A stretch of DNA of 64,000 bases from Anaspis maculata. Lineage: Eukaryota > Arthropoda > Insecta > Coleoptera > Scraptiidae. A model generated the notes under the pieces. The model was not told the origin of the DNA and did not search any database. It worked only from the letters and a program-made list of their open reading frames with translations. The translations under genes and the position numbers were made by a program. This document shows positions 11,570 through 21,800 of the stretch, in pieces; position 1 is the stretch's first letter; each line of letters begins with the position of its first letter. The stretch is from positions 108,360,363-108,424,362 of the forward strand of contig OX421961.1 in the NCBI GenBank assembly GCA_949128115.1, written 5' to 3'.

Positions 11570-13187
11570 AATACAAACAATAACTAGAGTCCGCCAGTTC
11601 TACAAAAAGAAGTGAAAGTAAAATGGAAAAAAACTCACTGAAATAACCGCCAAACACAGGGCTTTGTTGTTCCCCCAAACGCCATCGATTTTTCGTATAC
11701 GTTTTTTATTGTTTGTACCTACGAGAATTCAGCTGTCGACTGTCAAAAAACCAGTGCATGCTTTCTCAAGAGGAGAGTAGGAGCAACCCTATGGAATATA
11801 ACCGATTTACATTTGAAAAACGCCATCTGCGGTAGAACTCGGTACTCAATCATGAAGGAATTTTTTTGTGATGAACACATACTGGGACGTCTAGTAGCCT
11901 GGGTGGGTAGGCACTAGTAGATACCTGCAATACCGACATCGATGACATCGAAGGTAAAAGGGGGTTTTGCTTCCGTGTCTCCTATTTGATGTTGTGGTTA
12001 GCACTGTACTAGTTAGCTACTAGACTCAATTTTTTTTAATAAAACTACAGTTTTTCATATGATTTATGGTGGAAACCGCAGCGCGATGATATCTCAATTC
12101 TAAGTTCCTTGAAAAAATTGGAATAGAACGTTGGTGACGTCTATTTCACGCAAGAAAACGCATAAAAGGAAGGTCTCCAAAGTTGCATCCGCCGTCGTGT
12201 GAAGGACCGTATACGGTAATCAAGGGGATTAATAAATGACGTCGTGTACAGATTTTAGCGAGCCCCGAGAGCCAAGATGGAAGTTGTCCACCTTGATCGC
12301 CTTGCACGTTACTCGAGGAGTAACGATGAGCCTATTCGGGACGAACAGGCTTGAGAAGGGAGCAGTGTTACGAGCAGCGATTCTTGTGTATTCTGGAGAA
12401 CACCCGTGCTCGGTTTCACAAAGGTGAAAAATACGTGATCCTATTTATAAAACGACACAAATTTGTATAGTGTTATAGCTATTGTCGGACATTTTGCCTA
12501 CCATACGGTTATTGGTCAGACTAAGGTCACGCGTGGCCTGTGTTTGAAGCATATGACGATCAGGAATCACATGAGCATTTTATAATTTTGATAAAGCCGA
12601 GTCGGACATCTTTCGCTGGTTTAGCCGGGTTTCACTTTTCACTAGCAGGTATCTAACACGTTGAATCTTCTCGATCGTTTTTGATTAGTTGACTTTAAGG
12701 AAGTTATGTTCCTGGGTTCCTACTACTGGCTTGCAGACAGGAGAAGCCAGTGGCGTGGTTTCACCAGATTTGACGTACCTACAGTGCAGCGACGCCGCGA
12801 CGTTGACAAAATTTTTGTAATAGGTACTGATAAGCGTGAAGACGACGATGAAAAAGTGGCACGTAATATAAATATAACTTGTATTGTACTCTCGACTGTA
12901 CTCTTTTGTATTTCAACTATTAAGTTCCACGTAAATTAACATTTTGGAGTCAGTTTTCATATACCGTAGTTCCAGAGTCGCTACAACCGTGTCTGACTTT
13001 TGCTACATCCATTTTGTGCGCACTTATAGCAGCTATATGACGGCGGTTGTGAAACCTTCGAGTATGAACACGTCGTGTACGGATAAAACGCTTGCGCTTC
13101 TGTGAAACCGAGCACCGCGGTCTTTCTAGACACTTCCCATTAGGTCGCAGTGTACAAGTGCAAAGCTCTGGACATTTCGAAAATATA
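11570..13187. other. Non-coding stretch
   Basis: Mixed-composition sequence with only short frames (63-77 codons) that match no family known to me. No inverted or tandem repeats of note were seen. Confidence 0.45.
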
Positions 13188-13600
13188 CGCGATGGCTTGG
13201 CGATTGAAATTACATGGGAGACCTCAACGGTCGATTAGAAAACATCAGCAGAATTGGTGAAGGCGCCGCGTCTCCAGAGCACATAGTATGCACGCGAAAT
13301 GTGTTGGATTTTTCGGGAGTCGCCGCGAAACCGTATCCCGCGGGTCATTGTGAAATTTTCTGGAGGACTGATGGAACATTCAAGAAGACTAGTCCGATGT
13401 ATAAATAAGCAGCATGGATCGCCCACAAATTCAGTATTGAATCCGAAGTGATCGAGATCGATAGAAAGCGAGTAGTAATCAGCGATATTCCCAAGTAAAT
13501 AATTGTCGGCGTGTATTTATTGTAGTACGCAGTAATAACCAGTGTGTGCGTTTTAAAACGATCGTCTCAATTATCAACGAACCTAAACGCGAAATAGGTA
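13188..13600. repeat. Dispersed repeat R3, copy 1 (uninterrupted)
   Basis: The segment aligns along its length with 20870-21870, sharing for example 'gaaggcgccg'/'ggaggcgccg', a 'tgttgga' block, 'gtagtaatc.gcgatat.ccaa' and a 'tgtatttat.gtagt' tail. The second copy is split by foldback FB4 and a 53-bp duplication. The tail resembles the end of an LTR, but no partner or primer site was identified, so its class is left open. Confidence 0.65.
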
Positions 13601-14261
13601 CGTAACATCACAATTAAAAATATGTTCATACAAATATAACAGCCTAATTACTTAAGCTCCACCTCCACTATCCATTTTGCTTCAGCCCAACAAAATTTTT
13701 GCACGTCGCAAATATGACGTTCCAAGGGCACATTTACACAATTCGCCGCACAGGACAGGTGTTACCCGTTTCTTTGTCACAACCGAGAGCAAGCTGCTCG
13801 GAGTAAAATGTCGGTTCTGTGACGTCACAAACGTCAGATCTAGTTCACTGTAGAGTGCTCTAAAGCCTATGAATGATGATATTGTTTTGCGCATGTTTAT
13901 TTTTCTTACTTCCTATACTGTTACTTCTTAATTCTTACTTTACTGCAACTATGAATCCACTATGGGCTATATGCCACGAGACACATAGCGCCGCGTAGAG
14001 CACGAGCATGAAGTGGGGCTTTCGTGGTATATTGCCTAGATACACAAGAAGTACGCCGGCGTCATGCGAACACCCTAAGCATTTCCAACAGTGGCGGCTG
14101 GTTAAGGACGGCAGGTACGGCCAGGCCGTACCAGAAATTTTCGAAAGAAAAAAATGTAAAAAATCCAAATTATAGTGAAAATAAATGATAAATATTCGAT
14201 TTCCAATTATTAAAATGGGTCCCAAATGATATCATGAATTTACTAAATATTTGTATTTTTT
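13601..14261. other. Non-coding stretch
   Basis: No gene, RNA or repeat recognised. Confidence 0.4.
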
Positions 14262-14700
14262 TTGTATTTACGCGGACCACGAAAAGAACGTAGGTCGTCA
14301 TCCTGCACGGCCGTATGTGGGGCCTGGCGCGGCCAGAAGCCATTCGCCGTCCCAGAACGCAAACCGGCGGTCACTCGCCGAACAAAGTATTACATTATTA
14401 GGTGGTTTTGGTATTACGTATTTTACAATATACAATTTACATTTATTGGCAACTATTTATATGGTTTACATTTGTGGAGCGCGCCCGTCTTGCTTGCGCT
14501 CGTTGGGTTCAGGCGTATGGTGGGCACAGCCAGAAGCCATTCGGCCGTCCCAGGACGCAGACCCTGACTTTTTGAAATTATTATCATTATCAATGCTTCA
14601 TAGTGCGCTTCGAGCCATGATAAAGTATCACATTATTAGGTGGTATTGGTATTACGTTTTTTACATTATACAGTTTATTGGCAGTTATTTATTTTGGTGA
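14262..14700. repeat. Diverged tandem duplication, ~230-bp unit
   Basis: Two units share 'cagaagccattcg', 'gtcccag.acgca', 'cacattattaggtgg' and 'ggtattacgt'. Open frames across the block (149 and 101 codons) follow the repeat and show no known domain. Confidence 0.65.
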
Positions 14701-15110
14701 ATAAATAGATTAAATTGGATCGGTAGGTACCTACTCATATGGTTGACAGTTTTGTTGTCGGGCGCGGCGCCGCGCTTTCTCGCTCGCCCTCGCTCTCGCG
14801 ATGAGGCAGTTAGTAGCACGGTAGCCGAAGGTATCCCGATTCGTGCCGGCAAATGCCGAGAAAGCTATTCTGTTGTTTCAAATTTCTACCATTTTCATTT
14901 TAGTTTTCATAGTCATAGTCATTTTAGTTATGGTATAAAATTGAATTGACGAACTAGAGTGATGTTTCCCCTTAAGTCTTTCAACATTATATGTTGTCAG
15001 GGAAGAATAATTAATAGTGATTGCACCACTACTTACAGACCATAAAAATGATGAGGCAGGCCGTCACAGAATAAGATACTTGGCTAAGTCACTGATATGC
15101 ATCACGAATA

Positions 15111-15280
15111 ACGCTGGAAACATGCAGCAAAAATTAAAACTAAACTCTAACTCCAACTAAGAATTTTGGCACCAGATTGATTGATTCGGAATAGCAAGTC
15201 AAAATTTACCAATCAGATGGCTGGATTCTTAGTTGGAGTTGGAGTTTAGTTTTAATTTTTGCTGCATGTTTCCAGCATAA
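15111..15280. repeat. Hairpin with ~55-bp arms
   Basis: 'cgctggaaacatgcagcaaa' through 'aactccaactaagaat' (15111-15170) is matched by its reverse complement at about 15224-15280, with a ~50-bp loop. No terminal motif shared with the larger foldbacks was found. Confidence 0.8.
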
Positions 15281-16863
15281 ATAAGTCCTCACGCAAATTT
15301 TAAAATATGGCAAACTTGTTGAAAACTATTAAGAAGCAAAAAAATATATATATGTGGAAAAAAATTTCGCCTGCGGCGCTTCATGGGGGGGGGGGGCTGC
15401 GCCCCCCCAAACCCCCCCTCGGCTTTTCCAACATCAGTTCTTTACTCAGCCGTACTCCTTTCTTCAAGCACGAGCCGCCACTGATTTCCAACAAACACGG
15501 GTGCAACGGGCCAGCATCGTACAAATGCACTGATTCCATCACAGTATAGTGCTGGTCCAGCGCTGTGAAGTTGTACAAGACCTGTGCGCCGATGAAATGG
15601 CGGCCGACGTGCAGTTGTATACGAGTGGTGCAATAAAAACATCTTATTTTTTTATTTCATTTTATTTCACCGGCGGCTAGCTAGCTTTACCGGCGTTAAG
15701 AAACAACAATCCACCTTCGTAATCATTGGCCCAGCAACTTACGACACTCACCTGATTACCTGATTCTGGGAAGCGCTTCTTATACTCTGGTGAAGTGAAA
15801 TGCTGGCATGCCATAGCCATCACTTCGCCATCATTGCCATCATTAAACCGCGAGTCGGCCGATACTTGCGTGTTTGCTGGGTTCCCTCTACTCTGCCACT
15901 GCCACACGTGGTTCTTATTCCCACCACCATGGGCTCTGTGTGTCCTACGCCTTGATAGCTGAATGTTATGCGCGCTCTCCATAGCCATTCTCATTTACCT
16001 GGGGTCCTCGGAGCTCAGGTTCACCTATAGTGGTCGTCATTGGTCGAGCTCATACAACCAGCCCGATCGATAAAGCGCTCCCGGTTAAGGATGAAGTTAA
16101 ATTGGTGATATCAGCCGTTGCGATATCAAGTGCTACGGGCTTATTCCTGGACAGAAATTTATACTTCAGGTCTCTTTGGAAAGCTAAAAGGATGTACTTT
16201 GGTTTGAGGCCATTGGCATTCTCAAAATTAAAATTAAAAAAAAATCAAATTTGAAAGAATAATTTTTGGATTTTGGAAATGCCAATGGGCTCAAACTGAA
16301 GTAGGTACATCCTCCATGGGGTCTGTGTCCTACGCGTTGACAGCTCAAGGTCATGCACATAGCCCATAAGGCCATAACCATAAGGGTATATGCCATAAGG
16401 TCTTTTCATGTTAATTTTGTGTTTCGGTGGGCATGCGCAGAATTTGACAGTTCGGGTAGGCAAGCACCGGCATTCGAGCCAGCGTTATTTCGACCCCGTT
16501 GTTTGCCGACCGGCATGGAACGTGACTAACGTGAGCATGCGCTCCAAACCTCATGAAAAGACCTCTTGAATACCTATCATCGACAGCTTATGTGCCCAAC
16601 TTGTGCAAATATCGTCGACAGATTTTTTAGCATACTTCTGCAAATTTCGTCTACAGCTATTTGCGGCTATTTGTGCACAACTTGTGCAAATATCACCAAC
16701 AAACCAACCCTCTGCATCTGAGCATTTTGAGAGCCACTGACTTCTGTTGTCTGACAGTGAAACTAACCTCAAATTGAACTGTCACTGTCAGACTGTCACT
16801 GAAGTAAAGTAACCTAAAAAACGGAAGAAAAAATCACAAAACCAAATAAAAAGCTAGACTAAA
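15281..16863. other. Intergenic DNA upstream of KIFBP with dispersed repeat fragments
   Basis: It contains a G-run followed by C-runs (15385-15420), a repeat fragment with 'gtcctacgc.ttga.agctcaa' seen near 15945, 16325 and (inverted) 25850, and a short palindrome at about 16150-16330. The palindrome matches the arms of foldback FB6 ('ggtctcttt.gaaagctaaa', 'gccaatgggctcaaac'). No gene was recognised. The KIFBP promoter must lie in its last few hundred bases, but no core element is clear. Confidence 0.5.
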
Positions 16864-18698
16864 ATGCCGTTGCTCAAAGAAACAGTTCTAGATCTAAAAG
16901 AAAAATACAACAAAGTCCTCAAACTAATGCTGGATGATGGAAATTCCGAAAGTGAACCCTACAGCTCCAAATATGCCGCCCGCGAAATACTCTTCGATAT
17001 GCAGAACACAGTAGAAAACTTGCAAAAATCAGAAAATCTCGACTCAGATGATGAATTAAAACTGAAGGGTAATGCTTCATTTTATCGATTGCATAAATTT
17101 TTAATTGATGACCTGTCATTGTAGCTATGTTGGGTACCATTCAACTTTACCTCGGCATGGTGTGCATAGACACTGAAGAACTGTCAACAGGAGAAACACA
17201 TTTAGAAAAGTGCAGAGAAACAGTCCAAGACCACTTAGAAAAACCAGAGGTGATTATGGTGGCTCTGAATATGTACAACCAATTTGGAATTTTGTGGTCG
17301 CAAAGGGAACCGGAAAAGTCAAAGGTGTTCCTGGAGAAATCGGAAGAGCTGTATAAAAATTTTAAACAACAGCCTACGCCGCCAGTGGACATCGCCGATC
17401 TTTTCAATGTAGACGAACCGGCTGATGTGGAGATGGCAAGGATCAATTTTGAAAAATTATACACGTTTACGTTGTACTACTTGGCGCAGATATATCGTAC
17501 ACTCAAAGACGCCTTGAAAAGTTCGCTTTATTGTCATGTTACGCTGCAGAGACAGCTGGAAAGTAAAGATTATCATCCGATCGATTGGGCGTTGAATGCA
17601 GCCACTTTATCGCAGTTTTTCATGGAGAGAAACGGATTCAAACAAGCTCGTCACCATCTGGCCGCCAGTTCTTGCATAATCGACAAGTATGCAGACGAGC
17701 TGAGTGCAGTTGAAGTCACAAATGAAGAACATGAAGCCAAATTGGAGGTGCTGAAACACAGGAGCGCCGATGTGGCAAGATGCTGGGCCAAATACGGATT
17801 GGCGCTTTTATCTAAATCAAAAGAAAGGCTCCTGAATCGTCCTGATGTGATGGATTCAACCATTTCCGACCTTGAAAAGCTACGTCTCGACTCCACAGAT
17901 CTGACGCTGGTCACGGAAGGCCTTCCAAATTTGGAGTTCACTTCACTGGACGTGACCAAGTATGAAATGGAGGTAACTTGCAAGTTTGTTTTGACCATTC
18001 AGGATGCGCGTCTCGTCTTTGTGAACATCCAGAAGTGGCTTGGTAAGGCTAAATTGTATTATACTTTGGAAAATCTGGCGTCCGATCACGTCGAGATCGT
18101 TCAGGATGAGTCGCAGATGTATTTGAATTTGTTGTTTTTCGACGAAAGCGTCGAGAATCAGGCCAAGCTGCACAAGAGACGCATCGATCTTCTCGAAAAC
18201 GTGATCAGTAAAATCAATCCGCAATATTATCTACCGTATTGTCGCCAGATTTGGTACGAATTAGCCCAAGTTTATTCTGATATTTTGAACATCAAAGCCG
18301 ATCGATTGAGGGATTCAAATGAAAGACCCACGCCGCAGGCTTTGACGAAAATCAATTACTTGATCGATCAGAGCATTTATTATTTCAATTGTTTCATAGA
18401 GTCTTTCAGAGAAGCAAGCACCGGTGAAATATCCAGCACGATTCCCGATGATTTCGAGCAGGCGTTTCTCCAAGCGTACTTTTACATTGCCGCTTTGAGC
18501 ACTCGGTACGTAACCATGGATAAAAATGCACAGTTGCTTCGTACAGAAAAAAGTTACGAGTACTATAAAAAAGTCAGCGATTACTGCAAGAAAGATAACA
18601 AAGCCAAAGAAAAAATTCCAATGGAGATATCGATATGTGAAGAAATGGTCCAACTGCTACCAGTTAAAATTGCTAAGCTTCGACAGGAAATTTCTTAA
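16864..18698 (+). CDS. KIFBP: KIF1-binding protein homologue (KBP family), two exons
   Basis: KIFBP binds kinesin-3 motor domains (KIF1A/KIF1B class) and regulates motor-driven transport; in vertebrates it is needed for axon growth. Exon 1 is 16864-17068 and exon 2 is 17125-18698, joined across a 56-bp GT-AG intron (17069-17124, phase 1, giving GCT across the junction). The product is 592 aa, against about 620 in human. Hallmarks are IDTEELSTGETHL early on, YYLAQIYRTL, YHPIDWALNAATLSQF, HVEIVQDESQMY, LHKRRIDLLE, NPQYYLPYCRQIWYELAQVY and a C-terminal EEMVQLLPVKIAKLR, matching the helical TPR-like scaffold and KBP_C region. ATG 16864 follows 'gactaaa' and lies downstream of an AT-rich, stop-containing leader. 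If the intron is retained, translation stops at the TAG (17122-17124) that forms the splice acceptor. The frame is intact, so the gene looks functional. Confidence 0.95.
17069..17124 (+). other. KIFBP: 56-bp intron of KIFBP
   Basis: Donor g|gtaatg and acceptor attgtag|ct. Removal joins the 86-codon upstream frame to the long downstream frame in phase 1 and restores the conserved run ending LKAMLGTIQLYLG. Without removal the upstream frame ends at the acceptor itself. Confidence 0.9.
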
Positions 18699-18750
18699 AA
18701 TTATTCATGCTTCAGTGCTAGTTATCTTACCTATAATCCATTTCTCGAAA

Positions 18751-18756
18751 AATAAA
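18751..18756 (+). terminator. Probable KIFBP poly(A) signal
   Basis: AATAAA lies 53 nt after the KIFBP stop codon, in an A-rich context. Confidence 0.6.
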
Positions 18757-18794
18757 ATAAATATAAAACTGGAAACTGTACAGCTATTACATGA

Positions 18795-18800
18795 TTTATT
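18795..18800 (-). terminator. Probable poly(A) signal of the DUF3105 gene
   Basis: 'tttatt' on the + strand reads AATAAA on the - strand, 83 nt beyond that gene's stop. Cleavage downstream of it would place the 3' end close to, or overlapping, the KIFBP 3' end. Confidence 0.5.
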
Positions 18801-18883
18801 CCTTTCAATACATTAGTTATCATGTTCAAGTACAACAGTAAATTATTACTCAGACTTATATGTTTATGATTCAACCTATTGAT

Positions 18884-21800
18884 TCATGGGCAGACGGTCG
18901 TATCGTTGATGTCCGAGACCACAGAGGCATGTTCTTCAAGCATCAAAGTGAATTGTCCGTCACGAGATGTATGTTCCGGTCCTTTATTGGCATGCTCTTT
19001 TATGAATGATTCCACGAGCCGAGGTGAAACCTTTGACATTTCCAGCCTGTGACCCCAAGCGAGCAATGCAAGTGGCTGAAAAATACGGTTTCACATCACT
19101 TTTTGTTTTTTTTACACCCTTTTTAAAGCAAAACAGTGGCAATAGGATTCTAGAACGATTTTCAGTTACAGTTATGTTCACCCCATTTTTTTTCTAGACT
19201 TTTGTTGGTAACGAAACATCACATTCACTTCCTCAGGCATTTTTAAGTCCATGAGGGTGAGGACGAATGATGGAATACGTCCCGATTCTAAGATGATAAT
19301 TTTATTGCGTCGCACTATTTCTTCCAGCGCACGCCACACAATAGCATTAGGTGCGTGATGAGTGATTTCTTTCCCCTTCCTCTAGTTGCTACCTCCCCCC
19401 CCCCCCCCCAGACGGTTTCATAAATACGGTAGAACGAGAAACTGCATGGATCGTCCCGAATTTTCAATTTTTAATTTCCATTTTGGACACTATTCTGAGT
19501 TGTTTATGATTTTGTTTGACAAAATTTGAGAGATGGAGTGAACGTAACCGAAGCCAGATTTTCTTTTCACTGTCTCAAACGATGGATAATTTGTCACTAA
19601 AACAGCATCATAGACTGATTTATTTCCCGTAAATCTTCTTTCGCCAATTCATAACTTGAGAATTGTTAGGCATAGGCCATAAACACGAGGCGAACAAGAG
19701 GCATTATGCTTGGGTACAAAAGGTCCCACAGAGTATTTTTATACAGGTGTCCCGAAATTAGATCGCAGTATTTGACCAGCTTATTCTACGTCAAAAAATA
19801 GGAAGAAAAGTTCCAATAAACATGGGTCGAATAATGCCCCCTAAGGGAGCTAGACCCCCTTGAAGGGGTAAACCTGACGATGGTTTTTTGCAAATTTCTC
19901 CAAAACTTGCCAAGATAAAATGACGAAGATTGGTTTGATCACTACATGTTATAAGCCTGAAGTAATGCTTAGAAGAAGACTTCTACATTCCATCAGGAAC
20001 GTCCAACAAAGGGGGGAGGGGAGATGAATTCATCTCCATTTTTCTGTTCATGAATTTTTCTGAATTTTGATAGGATTGCAAATCTGCAAAATCAAAGTTT
20101 TTCATGAAGAAAGATTCTCTTGTGCTATATATTTCGATTCGACGCACTGTTTTCGAGATAAACCACTTCAAAGAAAACTTTACCTGAAATTCTTCTGAAA
20201 AATTTCCAAATACCGAGTACAGAAATCAGAGCAATAACTTGTTGGTTGGAAATGCTCCCTAGGAGACCTAGAGCCCCTAGAGCGCGATTGATTTTATTTC
20301 GGCAACTTACCCTTCCAACTCTTTGTCTAATCGAAATAGTACAAGAGGACCTTATTTACATAAAAAACTTTGATTCTCCAGATTTTCTAATCAAAATCCA
20401 GAAAAAATCATGAACAAAAAAAAATGGAGCAAAATTCATCCCCCGTTCCCGCTTTGTTGGACGTCCCTGATGAAATGTGGAAATCTTTCTCACAGCGTTA
20501 CCTCAGGCCACGAACCTGTCCTCAGGCTTATAACATGTAGTGGTCAAAACCAAATTTCGTCATTTTTATCTTGGCAAGTTTTGGAGAAATTTGCAAAAAA
20601 ACTATCACCAGGTTTCCCCCTTTAAGGGGCTCTAGCTCCCTTAGGGGGCATTATTCGACCCATGTTTATTGGAACTTTTCTTCCTTTTTTTTTGATGTAG
20701 AATAAGCTGGTCAAATATTGCTGTCTAATTTCGGGACACCTGTATAGTGGACCCCTAGTGCATTCGAGAGCACACGCGGCCCTTCTAGACCGTTCGAACA
20801 CAGTGCTACGACTTGCGAAACTCTCGTGCAATTCCAGTGCATTCGTGGGCATACGCGTAGGCTCTGCATGCACTGCACCGTTCGAAATTACCTGGAGATA
20901 TCAACGATTGAATAGAACACATCAGCCCAACTGGCGGAGGCGCCGGTTCCAGAACACGCTGGTAGCTACACGCAAAAATGTTGGACTGTACGAGAGTCGT
21001 CCCGAAACCACATGCCGCGATCAATGTCAAATTTGCCGAAGAACCGGTGGGAAGTTCCAGAATAACAGCCGGAGTATACAGGGAGAATCAGTTTTAACCG
21101 ATCAAACTTTGGGATGAGGTTCTCATCATCTTCCTTATTCAGAAAAATGGAACATACGTGCCACTCACTCGTTTCCAAAAAAGATCAAGGTGTCAAAGTT
21201 ACCTTTTTTCGATTTTAAAAATTTGTAACTTGCGAAGTATAAAACCAAATCAGCTCGAATTCAGCATAGGCTGGTCTGTCGGAAACATCTACCTACTTGC
21301 AGAATTTCGAAAGAATCCAATCAGTAGCGTAGGAATCATGAGGTCATTAATTTGGAAGCATCTGAAGTAACTCTCAAATTAATGTTCTCTCCAAACACCT
21401 ACACCACTGATTGGATTCCTTTGGAATTTGGCACGTAGGTAGATAATTCCGACAAACCAGTCTGTGCTGAATTTGAGCTAATTTGGTTGAATATTTCGCA
21501 GTTACAAATTTTTAAAAATCGAAAAAAGTGAACTTTGACACCCTGTATCTTTTTTAGGAAGCAAGTGAGAGGCACGTATATTGTGTTTATTCTGAATCAG
21601 GAGGATGAGAAGAGTCTTTTCCTAAAGTTTGATCGGTTTCAACTGATTCATTTCATATTGTATAAGCACCGGTGGGTCGACCGACACCAGTTTTTAAGGT
21701 TCATTTCATATTGTATGAGCACCGGTGGGTCGACCGACACCAGTTTTTAAATCCAGAGCGACAAAGCAAGTAGTAATCGGCGATATACCCAAGCGCGAAT

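Noticed and set aside
14251..14700. 149- and 101-codon overlapping frames
   Set aside because: Both follow a diverged tandem duplication, and the two overlapping frames are equally open.
15677..15994. 105-codon frame on the - strand
   Set aside because: Part of it is a repeat also seen near 16330 and 25850; no domain, and compositional bias fits chance.
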